DNA of 17,221 bases from DAOTVS01 sp034436375 (GTDB lineage: Bacteria; Chloroflexota; Anaerolineae; SpSt-313): positions 1 through 17,221 of the forward strand of contig DAOTVS010000091.1 of NCBI GenBank assembly GCA_034436375.1, read 5' to 3'. The notes beneath the pieces are model-generated. The model made no database searches and was not told the DNA's origin. It was given only the letters and a program-made list of their open reading frames with translations. How positions within the stretch are numbered: position 1 is the first letter of the stretch; every line of letters begins with the position of its first letter. Position numbers and translations under genes: made by a program. This document shows, in pieces, positions 6,751-14,127 of this stretch.

Positions 6751-7703
6751 GGCAGCTTCTCCAACAACGATTCCAGGTAGTCCAGATCAGCGCGTCGTGT
6801 GGCCTGGATGGCGCGCCGCTGGCCGAGGATACGCGGCAAACTGAGGAGCCCTGCCAGTTGCCCACGCAACCGTGCGCGAGCGGCTGCCCCACGCCAGGCC
6901 CGCAGGGCATCGCGGGTGATGCGCCACTGGGCGCTCACGATCTCTCGCCAGTGGCGGCGCAGGATGGGCCCAGGGATGTCTTGGGCGATGACCCAGAGGG
7001 TGTTACGGCCGGTGTAATAGCTGGCCGTTACGCCGCCGCCAGTGGCGCTGAGGCAGTGGTAGACGACAGCCCGCGGCGCATAGATGCAGCGCCAACCGGC
7101 GAGTTGGGCGCGCCAGGCCAGGTCCACATCCTCACAGCTGAAGAAGAACTTTTCATCGAACAGGCCGATCTGCTCCAGCATAGTACGCCGGTAGGCTACC
7201 GCCCCACCACAGCCGCCAAAGACATACTCTTCGCGATCATACTGCCCTGCATCCTGCTGCCACACGCCACGCATGGCGGGCAGGCCATCGCTGCGAAACG
7301 AGTCGCCGGCCGATTGGAGTGTGTCGCGCCGATCAAAGAGCTTAAGTTTGCCCACGGCTGCTCCCGCTTCGGGGTGGGCCTGGAGTGCCTGCACCAACTC
7401 GGCCAGCCATTGCGGCTCGGCCTCGGTATCGTTGTTGAGCAGGGCAATGATCTCGCCCCGGGCAACGCGGATGCCCGCGTTCACGCCGCCGGCAAAACCC
7501 CGGTTCTCGGCCAGCGCCTCGAGGCGCACCTGCGGATAGTCGCGCTGCAGCAGCGCCTGTGAGCCGTCGCTGGAGGCATTGTCGACCACGATAATCTCCA
7601 TGGCAGCCCAGGTTTGCCGGTGCAGGGCTTCCAGACAGGCCGGGAGATAGCGCGCCCCGTTCCAGTTGGGGATGATAACCGAGACGAGAGGCTGATCGTT
7701 CAT
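6747..7703 (-). CDS. Family 2 glycosyltransferase (rhamnosyltransferase-like)
   Basis: This 318-residue GT-A enzyme has the start VSVIIPNWNGARYLPACL (7-24), nucleotide-sugar residue D41 in VVDNASSDGS, and the metal-binding NND at 90-92 in ALLNNDTEAEP. The acidic motif FSCEDVDLAWRAQLAGW follows from residue 188, with E191/D192 as the probable catalytic base region. This pattern is typical of WbbL-like transferases that add rhamnose or another deoxysugar to a glycan or lipid carrier. The neighbouring rmlD, whose stop overlaps this start by 4 nt (ATGA), suggests dTDP-rhamnose as donor, but this is an inference. The C-terminal 80 residues are basic and amphipathic and may hold the enzyme to the inner face of the membrane. 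The product would be passed to the membrane protein encoded next. Confidence 0.88.
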   Translation of the reverse strand: MNDQPLVSVIIPNWNGARYLPACLEALHRQTWAAMEIIVVDNASSDGSQALLQRDYPQVRLEALAENRGFAGGVNAGIRVARGEIIALLNNDTEAEPQWLAELVQALQAHPEAGAAVGKLKLFDRRDTLQSAGDSFRSDGLPAMRGVWQQDAGQYDREEYVFGGCGGAVAYRRTMLEQIGLFDEKFFFSCEDVDLAWRAQLAGWRCIYAPRAVVYHCLSATGGGVTASYYTGRNTLWVIAQDIPGPILRRHWREIVSAQWRITRDALRAWRGAAARARLRGQLAGLLSLPRILGQRRAIQATRRADLDYLESLLEKLP

Positions 7704-8530
7704 CGCGCCGCCTTGAAGTAATCGGCCAGGGCTTCGGCCCAGGGACGGAACCGGATGCCGACCTGCGCTCCGCAGAGGTTGCGCAGCTCTACATGTTTGG
7801 GCACCGGCGCCGGGCGCACATAGTTCTGAGAGGGCGTGACGGGAACGTGATCGAGGCCGGCCAGCCGCAGGATCTCTTTAGCCCACTCATAGCGCGAGCA
7901 GGTGCCGCTGTTGGTGAAATGATAGATGCCATAGACCTGGGTCGGAATCAGGCGGGCGATGGCATCGGCCAGGTCCGGCGCAAAGGTGGGTGAGCCCGAT
8001 TCGTCGGTCACCATCGTGAGGGCGCCCTTTTCCCGCGCCAGGCGGAGCACGGTCTGCACAAAGTTGCGGCCACCCGGCGTGTAGAGCCATGCGGTGCGTG
8101 CAATGTAGAAACGGCGGAGCAGCGTCTGGGTCGCCCACTCGCCGGCGAGCTTGGAGCGGGCATAGACGGAGAGGGGCGCCGGCGTGTCGTACTCAAAGTA
8201 GGGCGCCCCCTTGGCGCCATCAAAGATATAGTCAGTGCTGATGTAGACCATGGTGGCGTCGCAACGCTGGCAGGCCAGGGCTACATTCTGAGTGCCCAGG
8301 GCGTTGACGCGATAGGCCAGGTCGGGTTCTGTTTCACACTGATCCACGTTGGTCATGGCCGCCGCGTGGATCACTACTTCTGGGGCAAAGCGCTCCAGGG
8401 CTGAACGCACCTGGAATGGATCGGTAATATCCAGCTCGGGCAGGTCAAGGGGCAACAGGGTATTCCCCGCCAGGCGGGCCTGAAGGGCGGTCCCCAACTG
8501 CCCCTTGCTGCCGATGATGGCGATTCGCAT
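7700..8530 (-). CDS. rmlD (rfbD): dTDP-4-dehydrorhamnose reductase
   Basis: The enzyme reduces dTDP-4-dehydro-L-rhamnose to dTDP-L-rhamnose with NAD(P)H. The 276-residue protein shows the Rossmann motif IIGSKGQLG (5-13), AAAMTNVDQCE near 56-66, the STD motif (98-100) in YISTDYIFDG, and the catalytic Y123/K127 pair of the extended SDR family. RARTAWLY- and GSPTF-like segments also match RmlD. The ATG at 8530 is chosen over an in-frame GTG at 8542 because the latter overlaps the GGAGG ribosome site (8536-8540), which sits 5 nt before the ATG. It is the first gene of a three-gene operon with glycosyltransferases. The other rhamnose genes rmlA, rmlB and rmlC are not in the window, so they must lie elsewhere. 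Confidence 0.92.
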   Translation of the reverse strand: MRIAIIGSKGQLGTALQARLAGNTLLPLDLPELDITDPFQVRSALERFAPEVVIHAAAMTNVDQCETEPDLAYRVNALGTQNVALACQRCDATMVYISTDYIFDGAKGAPYFEYDTPAPLSVYARSKLAGEWATQTLLRRFYIARTAWLYTPGGRNFVQTVLRLAREKGALTMVTDESGSPTFAPDLADAIARLIPTQVYGIYHFTNSGTCSRYEWAKEILRLAGLDHVPVTPSQNYVRPAPVPKHVELRNLCGAQVGIRFRPWAEALADYFKAAR

Positions 8531-8542
8531 TCGTTCCTCCAC

Positions 8543-8556
8543 GCATCGATGGATGC
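8543..8556 (-). promoter_or_regulatory. Small hairpin immediately upstream of the rmlD ribosome site
   Basis: On the minus strand, GCATC-CATC-GATGC forms a 5-bp stem with a tetraloop, ending 2 nt before the GGAGG site. It could modulate ribosome access, but it is short and may be chance. Confidence 0.25.
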
Positions 8557-8643
8557 AAGTTGCTCAAAGCCCATTCTTTGCGGCGCCCGACTGAAGCACA
8601 TAATGGATAACACTCGTTGAGAAGCGCGGGATAGAGTGAACCC

Positions 8644-8671
8644 ATTATAGGAGGGGGCGCAAGTGCGTCAA
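8644..8671 (-). promoter_or_regulatory. Sigma70-type promoter of the rmlD operon
   Basis: On the minus strand TTGACG (8666-8671) and a perfect TATAAT (8644-8649) are spaced 16 nt. Transcription from about 8637 gives a 107-nt leader before the rmlD ATG. Confidence 0.8.
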
Positions 8672-8779
8672 ACGTGCATTGCCAACAAATCGCCCCACCC
8701 GTGCCTGAGAGCCCCAGTAGAGCTTACACAGTCGCCTTAACGCTCAGAGATGCCACGAAATACATCTTCCAAGGACAGT

Positions 8780-8808
8780 TTGACATGGAGGCAGGGTGGT
8801 GGTATCCT
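8780..8808 (+). promoter_or_regulatory. Sigma70-type promoter of cobO
   Basis: A consensus -35 TTGACA (8780-8785), a 17-nt spacer and TATCCT (8803-8808) point rightwards. The -35 boxes of this promoter and the divergent rmlD promoter are about 110 nt apart. Confidence 0.7.
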
Positions 8809-8814
8809 TGTTTT

Positions 8815-8947
8815 CAAGGGAGTTGTGATTATGCAACTCTGGGCCTGGCAACGGTGCGTAGGGCAAGCCATCTTCGTGCATCGGCGCTTCCCCTCAAACA
8901 ATGGTCCGCAGCCTCGCCACATGAAGCATGACTTGGAGGTTGGCAGC
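8815..8947 (+). promoter_or_regulatory. Leader of cobO with one small hairpin, no recognisable cobalamin riboswitch
   Basis: The roughly 133-nt leader holds GAGTTG (8820-8825) paired with CAACTC (8834-8839) around an 8-nt loop. The conserved B12-box and multi-helix core of cobalamin riboswitches were looked for and not seen, and the leader is shorter than that class needs. Confidence 0.35.
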
Positions 8948-9478
8948 GTGCCTGCTCTGGAGCAGGGTTTGGTGCAGGTCTACACTGGGGACGGCAAAGG
9001 AAAGACCACTGCCGCTCTCGGGCTGATTCTCCGCGCCACCGGTTGGGGGTTACGATCCCTCCTGCTCCAGTTCATGAAACGGCAGCCTTCAGGCGAACAC
9101 CAAGCATTGAGACTTTTGGCGCCCCACGCCACGTACGAGCAATTCGGCCGCGCCGGATTTCTGCACAAAGGCGAAATCACCCCTGAAGATATTGCCCTGG
9201 CGCATAAGGGCCTGGCGCGCGCCCAAGAGGCCGTTACCGGTGGCGTATATGACCTCGTGGTGCTCGATGAGGTGAATACAGCGGTCGACTTTGGGCTGCT
9301 GAGCGAGCAACAAGTGCTCGCCCTGATCGAAGCCAAATTGCCCCAGGTAGAGTTGATCCTTACCGGCCGGGGAGCAACGCCTGCACTGCTCGCTCGTGCG
9401 GACCTTGTGACCCGGATGGTGGAGGAGAAACACCCCTACCAAAAGGGGGTAGGGGCGCGCTGGGGTATCGATTTCTGA
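8948..9478 (+). CDS. cobO: Cob(I)alamin adenosyltransferase, CobO/BtuR type
   Basis: The enzyme transfers the adenosyl group of ATP to cob(I)alamin or cob(I)yrinate diamide, making the adenosylcobalamin form in the cytoplasm. Counted from the GTG at 8948, the 176-residue protein has the CobO P-loop GDGKGKTT (14-21), the LQFMK segment (40-44), VLDEVN (105-110), LTGRG (138-142) and the C-terminal signature KHPYQKGVGARWGIDF. These features distinguish it from the unrelated PduO and EutT types. GTG 8948 is preferred because GGAGG (8935-8939) lies 8 nt upstream; an in-frame ATG at 8921 has no ribosome site and would add nine residues. No other corrin biosynthesis genes are in the window, so it probably serves salvage or a pathway encoded elsewhere. 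Its promoter is divergent from the rmlD operon. Confidence 0.92.
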   Translation: MPALEQGLVQVYTGDGKGKTTAALGLILRATGWGLRSLLLQFMKRQPSGEHQALRLLAPHATYEQFGRAGFLHKGEITPEDIALAHKGLARAQEAVTGGVYDLVVLDEVNTAVDFGLLSEQQVLALIEAKLPQVELILTGRGATPALLARADLVTRMVEEKHPYQKGVGARWGIDF

Positions 9479-9593
9479 GTGTGCCACGATACCTCATTCC
9501 AGTATTGGCGGCCCAGACGAAACGGGCCGTTGCGAGTTCTAACCGTCGTCCATTTCTGTTTTACAATCCCCTAAGGCGGAGACAGAAGGAACT

Positions 9594-10973
9594 ATGGAAA
9601 GAAAACGCTGGTTCGTGTTCGTCTTGGCGTTCGCCATGCTGCTTGCCGGGGCCCTTGTCGGCTGCGGCGGCAAGGCAAACAACGAGCAGGCAGAGGCCAC
9701 GGTGACGCCCATTCCTACGGCCGTCGTGCCCGAAAAGCCTACCTATAAGGTGGCGCGGGGCACGGTGACGGACGAAGTCCAGTTCACGGGGCGCATTGCC
9801 GCCGTGACAGAGCAAGAACTCTTCTTTCGTGTAGACGGAATGGTGGCTAAGGTCAATGTCCAGCAGGGTGACAAGGTTAAGAAGGGCGATGTGCTCGCCG
9901 AGCTGGAAGACTCTGACCTGCTGAACCAGATCGCCCAGGCCAAGGTGGATCTGGAGCAGGCCCAGCTGCAGCTCAAGAATGCGGAAGAGACCACCGCCGA
10001 TGCCAAGGCCCAGGCCGAGATCAACCTGGCCATTGCCCAGCTCAGGCTGGCGCAGGCCCAGGCACAGGACCCCGCGCCTGCCCTCAAGATTGCCGAAGTC
10101 AACCGCGAAAAAGCTCAGATTGCCGTGCAACTCGCCCAGAACGCTTATGACCGGCGCGCCGGCATGGATCCCGCGGGCGTCGGCGGCTCCGGGCAGGCGC
10201 AGCAGTTGCAGCAGGCAACCCTGGATTACCAGATTGCCCAGGCCCAATACGACCAGGCCCTGCAGGCCCAAAAGGCCCATGATCTCGACATCCAGATCCT
10301 CCAACAGGATGTCAAGTCGGCTCAGCTCGCCCTCGCCAAGAGCAGCGGCACGGTTGACCCCGTATTGTCGCAGCAGGTAGCCAAGGCCCAGCTGGTGTTG
10401 GACCGCTTGAATGGCCAGTTGGCTGACGCACAAATCGTTGCCCCGTTTGATGGCGACGTGACAATGGTCGGCATCTATGCAGGTCGTTCCACCACGGCCT
10501 ACCGGCCGGCTATTGATGTCGCGGCGCCCGGCGCTTTGGAAATCAGCGCCGAGTTGACCAGCGATACGATGCAGAAGCTGAGTATCGGCCAGCCTGCCGA
10601 CATCGTGATCGTGAACTATCCCACGAAAGAATTCCACGGCAGCATTCGCCGGCTGCCCTATCCTTATGGCAGTGGCGGCTCGAATACATCCGGTACGGCC
10701 GATGAAGACCGCTCCACCCGCGTGTCGATCGACGATGCCGATGTCACCCTCGAGAAGGGCGCCCTGGTGCGGGTGACCGTTATCCTCCAGAAGAAGGACA
10801 ATGTCCTCTGGCTGCCGCCCGCCGCGATCCGCACTTTCCAGGGCAACGATTTTGTCCTGGTGCAGGAGGGCGCGGGCCAGCGCCGCATCCCGGTCAAGCT
10901 TGGCATCAAGAACGCGGACCGTGTCGAGATCGTCGATGGTCTGAAGGAAGGCCAGGTTGTTGTCGGGCCGTGA
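9594..10973 (+). CDS. HlyD/MacA-like periplasmic adapter, predicted lipoprotein
   Basis: The 459-residue protein is the membrane-fusion (adapter) subunit of an ABC exporter. It starts with a lipoprotein signal: basic MERKR, a hydrophobic stretch 6-22 and a lipobox LVGC with C24 as lipidation site. A proline/threonine-rich tether follows. The first half of a split lipoyl domain is at about 79-106 (VDGMVAKVNVQQGDKVKKGD). A long coiled-coil hairpin (about 107-280) is rich in Ala, Gln and Leu. The second lipoyl half (IVAPFDGDVT) starts at 281, and beta-barrel and membrane-proximal domains end near residue 459. It heads a co-directional set with a permease and two ATPases. An AGAAGGA ribosome site lies at 9584-9590. 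The 175-nt gap to the permease is larger than the other gaps in the operon. Substrate is unknown. Confidence 0.9.
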   Translation: MERKRWFVFVLAFAMLLAGALVGCGGKANNEQAEATVTPIPTAVVPEKPTYKVARGTVTDEVQFTGRIAAVTEQELFFRVDGMVAKVNVQQGDKVKKGDVLAELEDSDLLNQIAQAKVDLEQAQLQLKNAEETTADAKAQAEINLAIAQLRLAQAQAQDPAPALKIAEVNREKAQIAVQLAQNAYDRRAGMDPAGVGGSGQAQQLQQATLDYQIAQAQYDQALQAQKAHDLDIQILQQDVKSAQLALAKSSGTVDPVLSQQVAKAQLVLDRLNGQLADAQIVAPFDGDVTMVGIYAGRSTTAYRPAIDVAAPGALEISAELTSDTMQKLSIGQPADIVIVNYPTKEFHGSIRRLPYPYGSGGSNTSGTADEDRSTRVSIDDADVTLEKGALVRVTVILQKKDNVLWLPPAAIRTFQGNDFVLVQEGAGQRRIPVKLGIKNADRVEIVDGLKEGQVVVGP

Positions 10974-11003
10974 TGTGAGTACGCGCTAGGTTCTGCTGAG
11001 AGT

Positions 11004-11082
11004 GCCCGCCCGGAAGGCGGCCGCGTGATGCACTCGCAATCGCGATGGCAGGCGGGGCCAGGCGGTGGCTTTCCGGGCAGGC
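11004..11082. repeat. Imperfect inverted repeat in the adapter-permease gap
   Basis: GCCCGCCCGGAA (11004-11015) faces TTCCGGGCAGGC (11071-11082), 11 of 12 Watson-Crick pairs with one mismatch. In the mRNA it could close a large stem over about 55 nt between the adapter stop and the permease start, and so protect or attenuate. No T-run follows. Confidence 0.35.
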
Positions 11083-11148
11083 TTCTGGTCAACAGCGGAC
11101 TGAGGTTGAGATGAACCAATCCAACGATGGTGAAGGCAGAGTACACCC

Positions 11149-14109
11149 ATGAAGATTCTGCGCAACCTCGTGTCAATCTTCATACTGGCGGCGAGGCGGC
11201 TGTGGAGTAACCTGGGCCTGATGGCAGGCACGGCCGTCGGCTTGATCGTTGCCGTCGCTCTGGCGATGACGATCCCTTTATATGCCGACGGCGTGAACTA
11301 TCGTGTATTGCGTACCGCTCTCTCGCAACAAGAGCAGGGCCGTGAGCGGCCGCCGTTCGCTTTCATGTTCCGCTACGTGGGCGCCTGGCACGGCGCCGTA
11401 GAGTGGGACAAGTTTATCAATATCGACAAGTTCTTTGCCGGCCAGTGTCGCAGTATCATCAACCTGCCGGTAGAAGGGGCCGTACAGCACGTCAAGACCG
11501 ACAACTTTCGCATGTACCCGTCGGGTGCGACGAACTATGACGACCCCAAGCAGGCCCTCGACTGGATCGCCGTCGGCTTTGTCAGCGATTTTGAGAAGCA
11601 TATCAAGTTGACCGAAGGGACCTTCCCGACCCAACAGCCGGCGGACCCGAATGCCCCACTGGAAGTGGTCATGTCCGAGGATAAGGCCAACGAGCTGGGC
11701 GTGACCGCAGGTACAGAGTTCGTCCTGCTGGGCAGCAGCACGGGCACCTCTGAAAAAGCGGCTCAGTTGCGGGTCAAAGTCGTGGGCATCTGGCGCGCCA
11801 CGGACGATACAGAGCCCTACTGGTTCTATGCGCCGACGGCCTTTGACAGCCTCTTGATCTGCAGCGAGAATGCCTTTGTCCAGCGCGTGGTGCCTTTGAG
11901 CAAGACCCCTGTGTACCTCGCCCTCTGGTACATCATCTTTGACGGGCGCGGGGTGCACACGGAGGATGTGCCCACCTTCCTGGGGCGGGTGGTCATCGCG
12001 CGCACCATTGCTACACGGCTCCTGGCCAATACCAGCCTTGACGTGTCGCCGGTGGATGCGATGCTGACCTATACCAGCGCCGCCAAGCTGCTGACGATTC
12101 TGCTCTACGTGTTTGCCATCCCGATCATCGGGTTGATTCTCTACTTTACCATCCTCACTTCGAATCTGGTGGTGCAACGCCAACGCAATGAGATCGCGGT
12201 GCTGCGCAGCCGCGGCACGTCGGCGACCCAGATCATTGCCCTGTATCTGTTGCAAGGTGTTATCCTGGGCGTGATAGCGATGCTGATAGGCCCATTCCTG
12301 GGAGAGTTGGTCGCCCAGCTGATGGGCAAAGCCTACTCGTTCCTGGCTTTCACCAACAGCCAAGACCTGGTGATCAGCATCTCGCGCACCAGCCTGCGCC
12401 TGGGGTTTGCGGCAGTGCTTCTGTCGCTCTTCGCCAGCCTGTTGCCTGCGCTGGGCGCTGCCGGTCACACCATTGTGACCTACAAGCAGGATGTGGCGCG
12501 CTCGCTCAAGCGGCCCTGGTGGCAACGCCTGTATCTCGACTTTATCCTGCTTGCGGTGCCGATCTATGGCTACTATATGTTGAAGGAGCGTGGCACCATC
12601 TCGTTCCTTGGGCACAGCGTGTCGATGCAGGAGGGGGACCCCTTTAGCAACCCGCTGCTGTTCCTGGTGCCGACGCTGTTCGTGTTCGCGCTGGCTCTGA
12701 TCTTCATCCGCCTGTTCCCGCTGCTGATGGAGGTCCTGGCCCGCCTGGCGGCCTACCTGCCTGAGGTGTCGCCCCTTCTGGCGTTACGCCAGCTGGCGCG
12801 CTCATGGAATCAGTATACCGGCCCGCTCCTCCTCATCGTGCTCACGGTGGGCCTGGCTGTGTTCACGGCATCAATGGCCAAGACCCTGGATAAGGGCCTG
12901 ATCGACCAGACTTACTATCAGGTCGGCGCGGATGTGCACCTGGTCGAGACGGGCGAGTCGAGCAATGAAGGCCAGGGTATAGGCGGCCTCGGTGCGATGA
13001 TGGGAGGTAGCAGCACTTCTGGCACGAGCGATACGTCGGGCACGAGCGATACGTCGGGCACCGGGGCCACTTCCGGCGGAACGCAGGAGCAACAGCCAAC
13101 TGTCTGGTATTTCCTGCCCGTCTCTGAGCACCTCAAGGTCAAGGGCGTCCTCGGCGCGGCCCGCCTGGGCACGTTCAAGGGCAGTGTGCACTCGGGTGGC
13201 GGCGACACCGAAGGCACTGTGTTGGGCATCGACCGCGTCGACTTTCAAGGTGTAGGCTTTTACCGATATGACTTTGGCAACACCTCGTTGGGCGCGCTGA
13301 TGAACCGGCTGGCCGTGGACGATAGCGCGGTGATCGTGACACCCAGCTTTCTGGGCCAGCATGGACTCTCGATCGGCGACATGATTACCATCCGCATCGG
13401 CAGCTATGACCAGGCGTACGACATCCCCTTTATCATCGCTGGGGTGACCAAGCTCTTCCCAACGGTCTACCCGGATGACGGTGACTTTTTTGTCTGCAAT
13501 CTGGATTACCTGTTCGAGCAGATGGGTGGAGAGTATCCCTACGATGTTCTCCTGAAGACTCAGCCAGGTAGTGATACCAAGCGCATCGTGGGTGACCTTG
13601 AGGACCTTGGCCTGCGCATCATGAACGTCTATGACTCGCGGCAGATGATCAACGACGAGCGGCAGCAGCCGGACCGCCAGGGCATCCTGGGGTTGCTCTC
13701 GGTAGGGTTCCTGGCTTCGGCGCTGCTGACGGTGCTGGGGTTCCTCTTCTATTCCTTCCTCTCGTTCCGGCGGAGGTTCATCGAGTTGGGCATCCTGCGT
13801 GCCATCGGCTTGTCGGTGATGCAGATGGCGGCGTTCCTGGGCTTTGAGGAGTTTGCTCTGATCCTGGCCGGTATGGCGGGCGGCACAGCCTTTGGCGTGC
13901 TTGCGAGCAATCTCTTCATCCCGTTCCTGCAGGTCAGGGGTGGTCAACACCCACAGGTGCCTCCGTTCGATGTGCTCATCGCCTGGGGCGACATCGCCAA
14001 GATTTACGCTATCTTTGGCGGCATGCTGCTCCTGGCTGTCGCTGGCTTGGCCTGGCTGTTGGTGCACATGCGGATCGCCCAGGCGGTCAAACTGGGTGAG
14101 GGCGCGTAG
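11149..14109 (+). CDS. ABC transporter permease with two FtsX-like domains
   Basis: The 986-residue protein belongs to the ABC3/FtsX (MacB, LolCE-like) permease group, in which extracytoplasmic domains move in response to cytoplasmic ATPases. One membrane helix near 18-43 precedes an external domain of about 265 residues. A first FtsX block follows at about 312-450, with cytoplasmic loop QRQRNEIAVLRSRGTSATQI. Further helices run to about 600, then a second external domain (about 590-840) and a second FtsX block (about 845-975) with RRRFIELGILRAIGLSVMQM. The two matching loops are the expected ATPase contacts. The second external domain contains a Gly/Thr/Ser/Asp-rich linker (about 612-645) encoded partly by an 18-bp tandem repeat. 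It sits 18 nt before the first ATPase gene. The start at 11149 has only a weak GAAGG ribosome site. Cargo (lipid, peptide or lipoprotein) cannot be inferred. Confidence 0.9.
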   Translation: MKILRNLVSIFILAARRLWSNLGLMAGTAVGLIVAVALAMTIPLYADGVNYRVLRTALSQQEQGRERPPFAFMFRYVGAWHGAVEWDKFINIDKFFAGQCRSIINLPVEGAVQHVKTDNFRMYPSGATNYDDPKQALDWIAVGFVSDFEKHIKLTEGTFPTQQPADPNAPLEVVMSEDKANELGVTAGTEFVLLGSSTGTSEKAAQLRVKVVGIWRATDDTEPYWFYAPTAFDSLLICSENAFVQRVVPLSKTPVYLALWYIIFDGRGVHTEDVPTFLGRVVIARTIATRLLANTSLDVSPVDAMLTYTSAAKLLTILLYVFAIPIIGLILYFTILTSNLVVQRQRNEIAVLRSRGTSATQIIALYLLQGVILGVIAMLIGPFLGELVAQLMGKAYSFLAFTNSQDLVISISRTSLRLGFAAVLLSLFASLLPALGAAGHTIVTYKQDVARSLKRPWWQRLYLDFILLAVPIYGYYMLKERGTISFLGHSVSMQEGDPFSNPLLFLVPTLFVFALALIFIRLFPLLMEVLARLAAYLPEVSPLLALRQLARSWNQYTGPLLLIVLTVGLAVFTASMAKTLDKGLIDQTYYQVGADVHLVETGESSNEGQGIGGLGAMMGGSSTSGTSDTSGTSDTSGTGATSGGTQEQQPTVWYFLPVSEHLKVKGVLGAARLGTFKGSVHSGGGDTEGTVLGIDRVDFQGVGFYRYDFGNTSLGALMNRLAVDDSAVIVTPSFLGQHGLSIGDMITIRIGSYDQAYDIPFIIAGVTKLFPTVYPDDGDFFVCNLDYLFEQMGGEYPYDVLLKTQPGSDTKRIVGDLEDLGLRIMNVYDSRQMINDERQQPDRQGILGLLSVGFLASALLTVLGFLFYSFLSFRRRFIELGILRAIGLSVMQMAAFLGFEEFALILAGMAGGTAFGVLASNLFIPFLQVRGGQHPQVPPFDVLIAWGDIAKIYAIFGGMLLLAVAGLAWLLVHMRIAQAVKLGEGA
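13021..13056 (+). repeat. 18-bp in-frame tandem repeat within the permease gene
   Basis: Two perfect copies of an 18-bp unit (13021-13038, 13039-13056), followed by the first five bases of a third, encode GTSDTS repeated. It expands a flexible linker in the outer domain without breaking the frame and is likely length-variable between strains. Confidence 0.9.
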
Positions 14110-14127
14110 GTTAAGGAAGGTGTTGGT

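Noticed and set aside
8674..8931. An 85-codon plus-strand frame upstream of cobO
   Set aside because: It overlaps the predicted cobO promoter and leader and has no ribosome site or recognisable sequence.
9509..9529. Hairpin CGGCCC/GGGCCG after cobO as a terminator
   Set aside because: Only six firm pairs with an asymmetric loop and no T-run; too weak to call.
9537..9567. Promoter for the exporter operon (TACAAT at 9562-9567)
   Set aside because: The -10 is acceptable but no -35 box fits at 16-18 nt, so the promoter could not be placed.
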